A stretch of 64,000 bases of DNA. Source: Hordeum vulgare subsp. vulgare (taxonomy: Eukaryota; Streptophyta; Magnoliopsida; Poales; Poaceae). The stretch's first letter is position 1. The number at the start of each line of letters is the position of its first letter. The stretch is taken from contig NC_058521.1 of the NCBI RefSeq assembly GCF_904849725.1, forward strand, positions 562,732,176 to 562,796,175. The letters run 5' to 3'. Below the pieces are notes generated by a model, which ran no database searches, was not told the origin of the DNA, and saw only the letters and a list, made by a program, of their open reading frames with translations. Positions 10,487 through 19,803 of this stretch are shown in pieces. The position numbers and the translations under genes were made by a program.

Positions 10487-11081
10487 TGTCATGGGTATAA
10501 GTCTGACAGTAGATGTGTCCAACTGTCGTGGGTATAAGTCTGACATTAGATGTGTAGGGTACGAAAGGATGGGTAGAGTCTTAGCTACGGCGAGGTTGTA
10601 TGAGTTCAGGCCCCTCTACGGTGGAGGTAATAGCCCTACTTCTCAGTGCTCTTGGGAGCTTGTTGTCGAGTGAAATATGGATTACAGTGAATTGCTAACC
10701 CCTGCACCAGTGGGGAAGGGTGGCTTATATAGAGTGTGCTGCCCTTCACAATAGTTCGGTGCATAGGGGTGGAGTAGTGGCGAGTAAATGCCTATGTTAC
10801 AGGTAACGTACGTCTTAAATGCTAATAAAGGCACATGGAAACGTATGACCGTTACCCTCCAGGGGGGTTACGATGCACAGAGTGGAATCCAGTCGGTTAG
10901 TTTGATACGCTCCGAATGCTCATCTCCGACTGGATGATGGTGGATCCGTCACCGACTGGATAATGGGAAGTCCTTAATTCAGTCGGAACTGACTAAGGGC
11001 CTTATCCCTTATGAAGGGTAGTCCTTGGGTAGGACTTATAGGGCAGGCCTATGACCCTACCCTAGGACTATAACCCCATCA
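10487..11081 (-). repeat. 5' LTR of the Tat element, with 37-bp duplication at its 3' end
   Basis: On the minus strand it runs from TGATGGGGTTATAGTCC to TTATACCCATGACA, 595 bp. A TATA-like CTATATAAG lies at 10724-10732. The last part is duplicated: TGTCATGGGTATAAGTCTGAC at 10487 and TGTCGTGGGTATAAGTCTGAC at 10524. The left LTR partner is outside the window, so age cannot be estimated. Confidence 0.85.
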
Positions 11082-11480
11082 GTAATCATATATACCATTA
11101 GCATAAGAAGCCAAGGTTCTATGATCATTAAATTCACAAGAAAAGGGAAGGTGTGGAGCCTTCATCCTAGAGCAACAAGTAACACCATATCTCTTGCATA
11201 GTTCCCAAGCATACCATTTCAAGAAATGGATTTGATCCCATAAAAGTTTCCCTTTTTGAGTCAAGCGATAATCCCTAAAGTATTCACGTTGATCCAACGT
11301 GTATCCCATTATATAATTGAATGGGGCTTTCTCAGGATTATTAAAGAAGTGCATAATATTTTCCACATAACGAGCCTCGAGGGTTTTAGGAGGTTCCCCA
11401 TCTCCATGAGTAGCAAGTACACCTAATTTTTTTGGTATTTCGTGAACAGCAAATAAATCTACTTAGTGATAAAGCAAACA
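11082..11480 (-). pseudogene. Internal ORF fragment of the Athila-type element
   Basis: Minus-strand frame: VLATHGDGEPPKTLEARY, then MENIMHFFNNPEKAPFNYIM and GKLLWDQIHFLKWYAWEL, running to the Tat junction. I do not recognise a domain; the position just after the primer site suggests the first ORF of the element. It is cut at 11081 by the Tat LTR. It is unlike gag of the element at 59726 onwards, so this is a different family or a rearranged copy. Confidence 0.45.
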
Positions 11481-11514
11481 AGCACACACGAGGATATTCA
11501 CCCCACGCTATCTC

Positions 11515-11532
11515 TCCCCGGCAACGGCGCCA
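11515..11532 (-). other. Primer-binding site, tRNA-Asp type
   Basis: Minus strand TGGCGCCGTTGCCGGGGA, 11 bases inside the LTR end, identical to the site of the element at 59658-59675. It complements the 3' end of plant tRNA-Asp as I remember it, typical of Athila elements. Confidence 0.8.
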
Positions 11533-11543
11533 GAAAAAGGTCT

Positions 11544-13075
11544 TGATAACCCACAAGTATAGGGGATCAATTGTAGCCTTTCTCGATAAGTAAGAGTGTC
11601 GAATCCAACGAGGAGCTAAAGGTAGGACAAATATTCCCTCAAGTTCTATCGACCACCAATACAACTCTACGCACACTTTACGTTCGCTTTACCTAGAACA
11701 AGTGTGAAACTAGAAGTACTTTGTACGAGTGATAGCATAGGCTTGCAAGAAAGTAAAGAACACGTAAATAAACTAGGGGCTGGTTAGATAAAGAAACAAC
11801 TACGAGTGTCTAACGAGTGTGGAAAAGTGGTGGTAGGAGTTGCGGAATTGTCCCTAAGCAATTGACTACGTTACTAGATCGATAGCAAGTATCATGTGGG
11901 AGAGGCCTCTGCTAGCATGTCATCCCTTACTTGGAATTCTATGCACTTATGATTGGAACTATTAGAAAGCGTCCGCAACTACTAACGTTTATTAAGGTAA
12001 AACCTAAACATAGCAATAAGATATATTGGTCCCCCTTCAATCCCATATGCATCAATTTCTATGCTAGGTTTGAAGCTTCTGTCACTCTAGCCTGCCAATA
12101 CATAGTCCTATAAACATACAACTAACCCTATGGTGTGATCCACGCGCGCGATCATATGATGGGCACCAAAGGACAGCAACATAACCACAAGCAAATTAAA
12201 CCAATCATAGCAATTCATCAATCACCGATAGGACAACGATAATCTACTCAGACATCATAGGATAGCAACACATCATTGGATAATAATATGTAGCATAAAG
12301 CACCATGTTCAAGTAGAGGGTACAGCGGGTTGTGGGAGAGTGAACCGCTGAATATAGATGGGGGAAGATGATGGAGATGTTGGTGAAGATGACGGAGGTG
12401 TTGGTGTAGATCGCCGTCACACGATGATGTCCCGGGCGGCGTTCCGGCGCCGCCGGGAGAGAGGGGGGAGAGCCCCCCTCCTTCTTATTCTTGCTTGAAC
12501 GCCTACCTAGATGGGAGAAGTGTTTCCCCTCTAGTCCATGATCTCCATGGCGGCGGAGGGCCGAGAGCCCCTCCGAGATTGGATCTATCTCTCTATGTCC
12601 TTCTGTTTCTGCGCTCCCAGATTCTGCGTTTCACCGTTTCTTAAATTCCCGGAGATCCGTAACTCCGATTGGGCTTAAATTTTAACAAGATTTTCTTCTG
12701 AATATTATCTTTCTTGCGGCGAAAGAAGGGCTCCAACCGCCTTAAGGGGTGGCCACAAGCCTGCCTGCCGCGGGCCCACCCCCTAGTCGCGGCGACAAGG
12801 CTTGTGGGCACTCCGTGCATCGCCTCGCGTTGATTTTTCTTCCCAAAAATCATAAATATTCCAAAACAAATCCTCGTAAGTTTTTATTACGTCTGCACTT
12901 CGTTTGGTATGGATATTCTGCGAAACAAAAAACATGCAACAAACAGGAACTGGCACTGGGCACTGGATCAATATGTTAGTCCCTAAAATAGTATAAAAGT
13001 TGCCAAAAGTATATGAAAGTTGTAGAATATTGGCATGAAACAATCAAAAATTATAGATACGACAAAGACGTATCA
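11544..13075 (-). repeat. LTR of the Athila-type element
   Basis: 1532 bp, minus-strand termini TGATACGTCTTTGTCG and CTTGTGGGTTATCA. It has a GC-rich inverted-repeat block (GGCCACAAGCC at 12751, GGCTTGTGGGC at 12799) shared with three other places in the window. Flank right of the LTR is GGCCC. ORFs in it are short and not coding. Confidence 0.85.
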
Positions 13076-15066
13076 GGCCCCACCTGTTGGGACCCTCTCT
13101 CTCTCTCTCTCTTACCCCTTCTTCAACCTCCTGCTCCTACCCGATGCGGTGTCAGGGCTCGTCCTTCGCCGGCGCCGGCGACAGGAGACCGCGGCAGGCC
13201 TGGGCGCCGTCGGGGATTGGTGCGCCGCCCACCCAGTGCCCGTGGGTACCCGCGGTGGGAGCGGGGAGGCCCGGCGGAGATATGACAAGAGGGAGGTAGG
13301 ACATGGGTGTGGGTGAAGCGTGGAGAGCTCGCCCCGGTCAGGGAGAGGAGGGGATGGCGGGTGGAGGAGGTTCGTCGGAGTGCACGGGTCCCTAGGATGG
13401 CAGCTAGGAGGGAAGGGGGCTGCCCTAGTGCTCGAATTCGAGCAGGGGCCGAGGTGGCCTCGGGCGGCAATGGCGGATAGGGAGCGGGATGAGGGCTGCA
13501 GGATGGAGGAGGGCTCAGGGCACATCTTAAATAAGCACAGGGAGGAGCTTCCTGACGAGGGGCGAGGCTTCGAGATGAATGTCGCAGCCCTCCGGTGCTC
13601 AACAGAGGCGGCCATGAGCTCTGGGACAAGGGGGAGAAGCCTCCAGAAGATGCACACGAGTGGAGGAGAGCTCCCCCGCGCCTGAGGACAAGCCAATGCT
13701 AGCTAGAGAGGAGCTCTTGTCTCTGTCGATGCACAGAGCGCCATTTTGGCATGCTCTGAGCATGGTCACCATGTGCACTACATGCTCTGGTGTGCCACTG
13801 CTCCCCAAACCATGTCAGCAGTGAAGTCCCTTCAAGAAACAGTTCCCCAGAGGTGATGGCTCGAAGAAAAAGACTGTGGCTGGATGGGAATGATCACCTG
13901 AAGTTTCCTGCAGCAAGCTTGGGCACCTCACTGTGATCAACAAGAAGAAGATAAGAGCAAACAATCATGTTTGGGAGGCTTAGGGTAGGAAGGACTACAA
14001 ACCTGGGAAGTTTGAGGATCAGAGGAGCAAGATTTAATATAGTTGCTTTGCAACTCGCTAATCTGGCCCATAATAGGAATTTTAATGTGGCACTCACATA
14101 CATGCTTGGATGAAGCTGCAAATTGGAGGAGATAAACATTTTGGGGATGAGAGGATGCTGTATAAAATTCATCCCATCTTGATAAGCCCAAGTGGCACTT
14201 CCTTCATACAGTTTCTCTATGGACAGAAACTTAGAAGAATTACTGGGAATAATTGGCTAAATAAAATGGGCTCAAATTGGTTTAGCAAGCTTTTATCAAT
14301 AGGAGAATGTCCTGGTAAAAATTCAGAATTTATGTAGCAATATAAATTATAGTTGCTTCACAAATCTAAATAATGACCAGAGACAAAGATTTGAAGCTAT
14401 GGTCACATGGTTGAAGTTGTGATGTTCACATTTGGTGGAGAGGCATTATTTGAGCATATTGAGATGATAACAAAGATTCAACTCATTTGAGCACTCCTAG
14501 GTAGCACTTGCTTCACAAAGCTTTCTCTGGATCAGAACTTTGGAAATTTGCCAAGAAATATTTACTAGCTAATTTGAGTTGAATTTTGGCATGAGGCAAT
14601 GATGTGGCAAGGAAAGAGTGCCCACAAATTTTGAGAACAATCAAGCAAATAAAAAGGGTACTTGCTTCACAACTTGACAGATAGGGCAGAATCAGAAAAG
14701 GAATTATTGAGGACTATTTTTGAACATGGCAAGGAAATATTTTGTCATATCTGAGGGAGATATGACCCAATTGATTTATGAGAATTATTTGAGAATGTTT
14801 GGAGAGATATAAATGGGGGTTGCTTCACAACTCAAGGCAAACAGGATTATTCCTTTAAAAGAAGAAGGAGTATTCCCATGGAAAGGAATCTTGGGATTGG
14901 CTCAAGATGGAAATGGCCAGGTTTTGGGGTGGTTTGAAGGTTGGCAAGCCACTAAGAAAAAGAAATCAAGGGTAATCCCTTTAGGTTTCAAAATTATCAA
15001 ACCACAGAAAAGCAAATCCAGATGAAAATGAAAGAAAAATAAATGGGCAAAATCCAGGGTGTTACA
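13076..15066 (-). mobile_element. Unidentified LTR element, LTR fragment with about 155-bp internal periodicity
   Basis: Right end on the minus strand starts TGTAACACCCTGGATTTT, a common start of grass LTR retrotransposons, and abuts Copia pol at 15067. The left part is cut by the Athila-type LTR at 13075. It has a CT microsatellite (13094-13113), a GC-rich part with Pro/Ser-rich spurious frames (13112-13700) and an AT-rich part with the motif TTGCTTCACAA recurring every 153-158 bp. No coding domain is seen. The missing left terminus prevents checking of its target duplication (expected ATCTA). Confidence 0.6.
14030..14960. repeat. Degenerate tandem array, about 155-bp period
   Basis: Anchor TTGCTTCACAA or a close variant starts at about 14043 (TTGCTTTGCAA), 14198 (TTCCTTCATAC), 14353, 14509, 14662 and 14820: spacings 155, 155, 156, 153, 158. 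Words such as 'tctctggatcagaacttt' and 'tctctatggacagaaactt' recur at matching offsets, so the period is real though units are strongly diverged. Confidence 0.75.
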
Positions 15067-16333
15067 ATCTACCGTCGGGATTAGTTTTAAACCTTAATAA
15101 TTGTTATTTAGTACCAGCTTTGAGCATGAATATTGTATGAGGGTCTTGCTTAATGTGAGACGGCTACTCATTTAAGTCAGAGAATAATGGTTCTCTATTT
15201 ATATGAGTGATATGTTTTATGGTCATGCTCCGCTGGTGAATGGTTTATTCTTAATGAATCTCGATCGCGATGTTACACATATTCATAGTGTTAGTACCAA
15301 AAGATGTAAAGTTGATAATGATAGTCCCACATACTTGTGGCACTGCCGCCTTGGTCATATCGGTGTTAAGCGCATGAAGAAGATCCATACTAATGGACTA
15401 TTAGAGTCTCTTGACTTTGAATCATTTGACACATGCGAACCGTGCCTCATGGGCAAGATGACTAAGACTCCATTCTCAGGAATAATGGAGAGAGCGACCG
15501 ACTTATTGGAAATAATACATACTGATGTGTGTGGTCCAATGAACGTTAAAGCTCGCGGTGGCTACCGTTATGTTCTCACTCTCACCGATGATTTGAGTAG
15601 GTATGGGTATATCTACTTGATGAAGCACAAATCTGAGACGTTTGAAAAGTTCAAGGAATTTTAGAGTGAGGTTGAGAATCAACATGACAGAAAAATTAAG
15701 TGTCTACGATCTGATCGTCAAGGAGAATATTTGAGTCACGAGTTTGGCACACACCTAAGGAAGTGTGGAATCGTTTCACAACTGACGCCGCCTGGCACAC
15801 CGCAACGCAACGGAGTGTCTGAACGTCGTAATCGCACTTTATTAGATATGGTACGATCTATTATGTCTCTTCCCGACTTGTCGCTATCATTTTGGGGATA
15901 CACATTAGAAACTGCAGCATTCACTTTAAATAGGGCACCGTCTAAATCCGTTGAGACGACACCGTATGAACTATGGTTTGGCAAGAAATCTAAGTTGTCG
16001 TTTCTTAAAGTTTGGGGCTGCGATGCTTATGTGAAGAAACTTCAACCAAAGAAGCTCAAACCCAAAGAGGAGAAATGTGTGTTCATAGGATGCCCTAAGG
16101 AAACTATTGGGTATACCTTCTATCTTAGATCCGAAGGTAAAACCTTTGTTGCCAAGAATGGATCCTTTCTAGAAAAAGAGTTTCTCTCGAAAGAAGTAAG
16201 TGGGAGGAAAGTAGAACTTGATGAGGTAATTACACCCCCTCTCGAACCGGAGAGTAGCGCAGCGCGGGAAATTGTTCATGTGGCACATACGCCAATTGAA
16301 GAGGAAGTTAATGATGATGATCATGAAGCTTAG
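15067..16333 (+). pseudogene. Copia integrase region
   Basis: From 15203 the frame shows the zinc-binding part (LWHCRLGHIGVKRMKK ... CEPCLMGKM, H-C-C pattern), then the core: Asp in IHTDVCGPM, Asp region SDRQGEYL (the expected catalytic second Asp is within SDRQGEY), and Glu in NGVSERRNRTLLD. A TAG at 15662-15664 and a TAG at 16331-16333 interrupt an otherwise continuous frame; both fit CAG codons changed by C-to-T. The C-terminal GKKSKLSFLKVWGCDAYVK and KCVFIGCPKETIGYTFY are typical of this family. Confidence 0.88.
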
Positions 16334-16402
16334 GATCAAGTTGCTACTGAACCACGAAGGTCCACAAGGGTACGTTCCGCACCAGAGTGGTACGGCAACC
16401 CT

Positions 16403-17623
16403 GTGATGGAAATCATGTTGTTAGAGAACGGTGAACCTTCGAACTATGAAGAAGCAATGGCGGGCCCGGATTCCAACAAATGGCTTGAGGCTATGAAATC
16501 CCAGATAGGATCCATGTATGAGAACAAAGTATGGACTTTGGTGGACTTTCCCGATGATCAGCGAGCCATAGAAAATAAATGGATCTTCAAGAAGAAGACT
16601 GATGCAAACAGTAATGTGACCGTTTATAAAGCTCGACTTGTCGCAAAGGGTTTTCGACAAATTCAAGGAGTTGACTACGAAGAGACTTTCTCTCCCGTAG
16701 CGAAGCAGAAGTCAGTCCGAATCATGTTAGCATTTGCCGCCTTTTATGATTGTGAAATTTGGCAAATGGACGTCAAAACAGCGTTCCTTAACGGGAATCT
16801 TAAGGAAGAGTTGTATATGATGCAACCAGAAGGTTTTGTCGACCCTAAGGGTGCTAACAAAGTGTGCAAGCTCCATCTCTCCATCTATGGGCTGGTGCAA
16901 GCATCTCGGAGTTGGAACATTCGCTTTAATGAGGTGATTAAAGCGTTTGGGTTCATACAGGTTTATGGAGAAGCCTGTCTGTACAAGAAAGTGAGTGGGA
17001 GCTCTGTAGCTTTCCTCATACTGTATGTGGATGACATATTATTGATGGGGAATAATATAGAGATGTTGAAGAGCATAAAGGCCTATTTGAACAAGAGTTT
17101 TTCAATGAAGGACCTTGGAGAAGCTGCATACATATTAGGCATCAAGATCTATAGAGATAGATCGAGACGCCTCATAGGTCTTTCGCAAAGTACATACCTT
17201 GACAAGATATTGAAGAAGTTCAATATGGAAAACTCAAAGAAGGGGTTCTTGCCAGTTTTGCAAGGTATGAGATTGAGTAAGACTCAGTCACCGACCACGG
17301 CAGCAGATAGAGAGAAGATGAGTACTGTCCCCTACGCTTCAGCCGTAGGCTCTCTAATGTATGCCATGCTGTGTACCAGACCTGATAAAAACCTTCCCAT
17401 AAGTTTGGTAGGGAGGTACCAAAGTGATCCCGGTATGGAACACTGGACAGCGGTCAAGTTCCTTAAGTACCTGAAGAGGACTAAGGAGATGTTTCTCGTT
17501 TATGGAGGTGACGAAGAGCTCGTTGTAAAGGGTTACGTCGACGCTAGCTTTGACACAGATCCAGATGACTCTAAGTCACAGACAAGATACATGTATGTTT
17601 TGAATGGTGGGGCAGTGAGCTAG
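16403..17623 (+). CDS. Copia reverse transcriptase (open segment of pol)
   Basis: 406 codons beginning MMEIMLLENGEPSNYEEAM. Landmarks: KWIFKKKTDANSNVTVYKAR (about 54-73), VKTAFLNGNLKEELYMMQPEGF with catalytic Asp just before (about 123-147), LYGL-type motif SIYGLVQASRSW, and the active-site box LYVDDILLMG. RNase H begins with GYVDASFDTDPDD near the end. The segment is one stretch of a longer polyprotein, so its Met is internal. It ends at TAG 17621-17623, where the family normally has Trp. Activity is doubtful because neighbouring domains are interrupted. Confidence 0.9.
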   Translation: MMEIMLLENGEPSNYEEAMAGPDSNKWLEAMKSQIGSMYENKVWTLVDFPDDQRAIENKWIFKKKTDANSNVTVYKARLVAKGFRQIQGVDYEETFSPVAKQKSVRIMLAFAAFYDCEIWQMDVKTAFLNGNLKEELYMMQPEGFVDPKGANKVCKLHLSIYGLVQASRSWNIRFNEVIKAFGFIQVYGEACLYKKVSGSSVAFLILYVDDILLMGNNIEMLKSIKAYLNKSFSMKDLGEAAYILGIKIYRDRSRRLIGLSQSTYLDKILKKFNMENSKKGFLPVLQGMRLSKTQSPTTAADREKMSTVPYASAVGSLMYAMLCTRPDKNLPISLVGRYQSDPGMEHWTAVKFLKYLKRTKEMFLVYGGDEELVVKGYVDASFDTDPDDSKSQTRYMYVLNGGAVS

Positions 17624-18003
17624 TGAAGCAGCAAGCAAGAAGTCGTGGCAGTGTCTACATGTGAAGCGGAGTACATAGCTGCTTCAGAAGCAGCTCATGA
17701 AGGAATTTGATGAAGGAGCTCATCACCGACCTTGGAGTGGTTCCAAGCACGTCGGGTCCAATGACACTCTTCTGTGATAACACTAGGGCCATTGCCATAG
17801 CCAAGGAGCCCAGGTTTCACCAGAAGACCAAGCACATCAAACGCCGCTACAACTCCATCCAGGACCATGTCCAGAGTGGAGTAAGAAATATTTGTAAAGT
17901 ACACACGGATCTGAATGTTGCAGACCTGTTGACTAAGCCTCTTCCTCGAGCAAAACATGAGCAACACCATAATGTTATGGGTGTTCGATACATCACAATG
18001 TAA
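17624..18003 (+). pseudogene. Copia RNase H, C-terminal part
   Basis: After the TAG the frame continues with KQEVVAVSTCEAEYIAASEA, carrying the conserved Glu of Copia RNase H; a TGA near 17708-17710 then interrupts it. From 17707 it reads LGVVPSTSGPMTLFCDNTRA with the catalytic Asp, and HIKRRYNSIQDHVQSG. It ends at TAA 18001-18003, 17 bases before the polypurine tract. Confidence 0.85.
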
Positions 18004-18020
18004 CTAGATTATTGACTCTA

Positions 18021-18035
18021 GTGCAAGTGGGAGAC
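18021..18035 (+). other. Polypurine tract of the plus-strand Copia element
   Basis: GTGCAAGTGGGAGAC directly before the LTR start TGTTGG; primes plus-strand DNA synthesis in the family. Confidence 0.85.
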
Positions 18036-19803
18036 TGTTGGAAATATGCCCTAGAGGCAGTAATAAAATGGTTATTATCATATTTCCTTGTTCATGATAA
18101 TCGTCTATTGTTCATGCTATAATTGTATTAACAGGAAACAGTAATACATGTATGAATAAACAGATCATAATGTGTCCCTAGCAAGCCTCTAGTTGGCTAG
18201 GTCGTTAATCAATAGATGGTCATGGTTTCCTGATCATGGGCATTAGATGTCACTGATAACGGGATCACATCATTGGGAGAATGATGTGATGGACAAGACC
18301 CAATCCTAAGCATAGCACTAGATCGTATTGTTCGTATGCTAAACATTTTCTAATGTCAAGTGTCTTTTCCTTTGATAGTGAGATTGTGCAACTCCCGGAT
18401 ACCGTAGGAGTGCTTTGGGTGTATCAAATGTCACAACGTAACTGGGTGACTATAAAGGTGCACTATGGGTACCTCTGAAGGTGTCTGTTGGGTTGGCACG
18501 AATCAAGATCGGGATTTGTCACTCCGTGTGACGGAGAGGTATCTCTGGGCCGACTCGGTAGAACATCATCATGAGCTCAATGTGATTAAGAAGTTAATCA
18601 CATGATGACATGCTACGAAACGAGTAAAGAGACTTACCGGTAATGAGATTGAACAAGGTATAGGTATACCGACGATCGAATCTCGGGCAAGTTATATACC
18701 GACAGAAAAGGGAATTGTATACGGGATTGATTTAATCCTTGACATCGTGGTTCATCCGATGAGATCATCATGGAACATGTGGGAGCCACCATGGGTATCC
18801 ACATCCCGCTGATGGTTATTGGTCGGAGAGCGTCTCGGTCATGTCTGCATGTTTCCCGAACCCGTAGGGTCTACACACTTAAGGTTCGATGACCCTAGGG
18901 TTATAGGGAAATGTTATACGAGGTTACCGAAAGTTGTTCAGAGCCCCGGATGAGATCCCGGATGTCACGAGGAGCTCCGGAATGGCCCGGAGGTAAATAT
19001 TAATATACAGGATGGATGGTTTTGGACGCCGGAAATGTTTCGGGCGTCACCGGTAGCGTACTGGGACCACCGGAAATGGTCCCGGGGGTCCATCGGGAGG
19101 GGCCACCAGCCCCAAGAGGTAGCATGGGCCAAAAGGTGGAGGGAAATCAGCCCAAAGTGGGCTGGTGCGCCTCCCACAAAGGGGCCCAAGGCGCAGGAGG
19201 TGGAGAGGGGGGGAACCCTATGCGCTGGTGGGCCTAAGGCCCACCTAGGGGTGCGCCACCCCCTACCCCTGCCCTGGCCGCCACACCTCCCATTTGGGGG
19301 GGCTGCCTCACCACCTAGGGTGGGAACCCAAGGGGTGGCACCCCCTTCCCCTCCTCCTATAGATACCTAGGGGTTTGGGGCTATTTTGCACAACGTTTCT
19401 TGTCTCCCTCGGCGCAACCCTGCTCCCCTCCTTCCTCCTCCTCCCACGGTGCTTGGCGAAGCCCTGTCGGGAGACCTCGTCTCTCCAACGACACCACGCC
19501 GTTGTGCTTCCGGAGATCTTCCCCAACCTCTCCCTCCTCCTTGATGGATCAAGGTGCGGGAGACGTCACCGGGCTGCACGTGTGTTGAACGCGGAGGTGC
19601 GGTGGTACGACACTAGATCGGAATCACACCGCGATCTAAATCGCCGCGAGTACGACTCCATCAACCGCGTTCTAGCAATGCTTCCTCTTAGCGATCTTCA
19701 AAGGTATGAAGATGCACTCACCCCTCTCTCTTTGCTGGTCTCTCCATAGGAAGATCTGAACATGGCGTAGGAAATTTTTGGATTTATGTTACGTTACCCA
19801 ACA
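18036..19803 (+). repeat. 3' LTR of the plus-strand Copia element
   Basis: 1768 bp from TGTTGGAAATATGCCCTAGA to TTACGTTACCCAACA. Start, end and length match Angela/BARE/WIS LTRs. It contains the polyadenylation region and no genes; open frames near 19000-19750 come from its GC-rich part. Confidence 0.93.

Larger units (their letters stand above)
1..11081 (-). mobile_element. Tat-lineage Ty3/gypsy retrotransposon, 3' LTR outside the window
   Basis: Read on the minus strand the order is: 5' LTR (10487-11081), primer site, gag, protease, RT-RNase H, a second archaeal-type RNase H, integrase, tandem repeats, then an ORF of opposite sense. Dual RNase H, tandem repeats between integrase and 3' LTR, and an antisense ORF are known traits of the Tat/Grande/Retand group, so lineage assignment is fairly firm; the Triticeae family name is not assigned. 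Coding frames carry several stops and frameshifts, and a solo Copia LTR sits between the second RNase H and integrase, so this copy cannot move by itself. The right terminus is an intact LTR end (TG...CA) in the internal region of another gypsy element; the left flank is not visible, so a target duplication cannot be tested (it would be GTAAT). Confidence 0.85.
11082..13075 (-). mobile_element. Athila-type Ty3/gypsy element, 5' LTR and start of internal region
   Basis: Minus-strand element cut by the Tat insertion at 11081/11082. It has a full LTR, a tRNA-Asp-type primer site and about 430 bp of internal sequence. The LTR starts TGATACGTC and ends GTGGGTTATCA, as does the element at 58059-64000, so both belong to one superfamily of LTRs. 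The rest of the element lies left of the window. Its LTR start (13075) is an intact terminus inserted in another LTR. Confidence 0.8.
15067..19803 (+). mobile_element. Angela/BARE/WIS-type Copia element, 3' part (integrase to 3' LTR)
   Basis: Plus-strand order: end of the GAG-pre-integrase region, integrase, reverse transcriptase, RNase H, polypurine tract, 3' LTR. This order (integrase before RT) defines Ty1/copia. The 5' part is separated off by the element ending at 15066 and lies left of the window. The 3' end is an intact LTR end (ACCCAACA at 19803) within the LTR of another Copia element; its duplication would be CCTAT (19804-19808). The frame is little shifted but has four in-frame stops, so it is dead yet comparatively young. 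Confidence 0.92.

Noticed and set aside
13112..13696. Pro/Ser/Arg-rich ORFs on both strands
   Set aside because: GC-rich LTR sequence with CT microsatellite; overlapping frames on both strands and no recognised domain.
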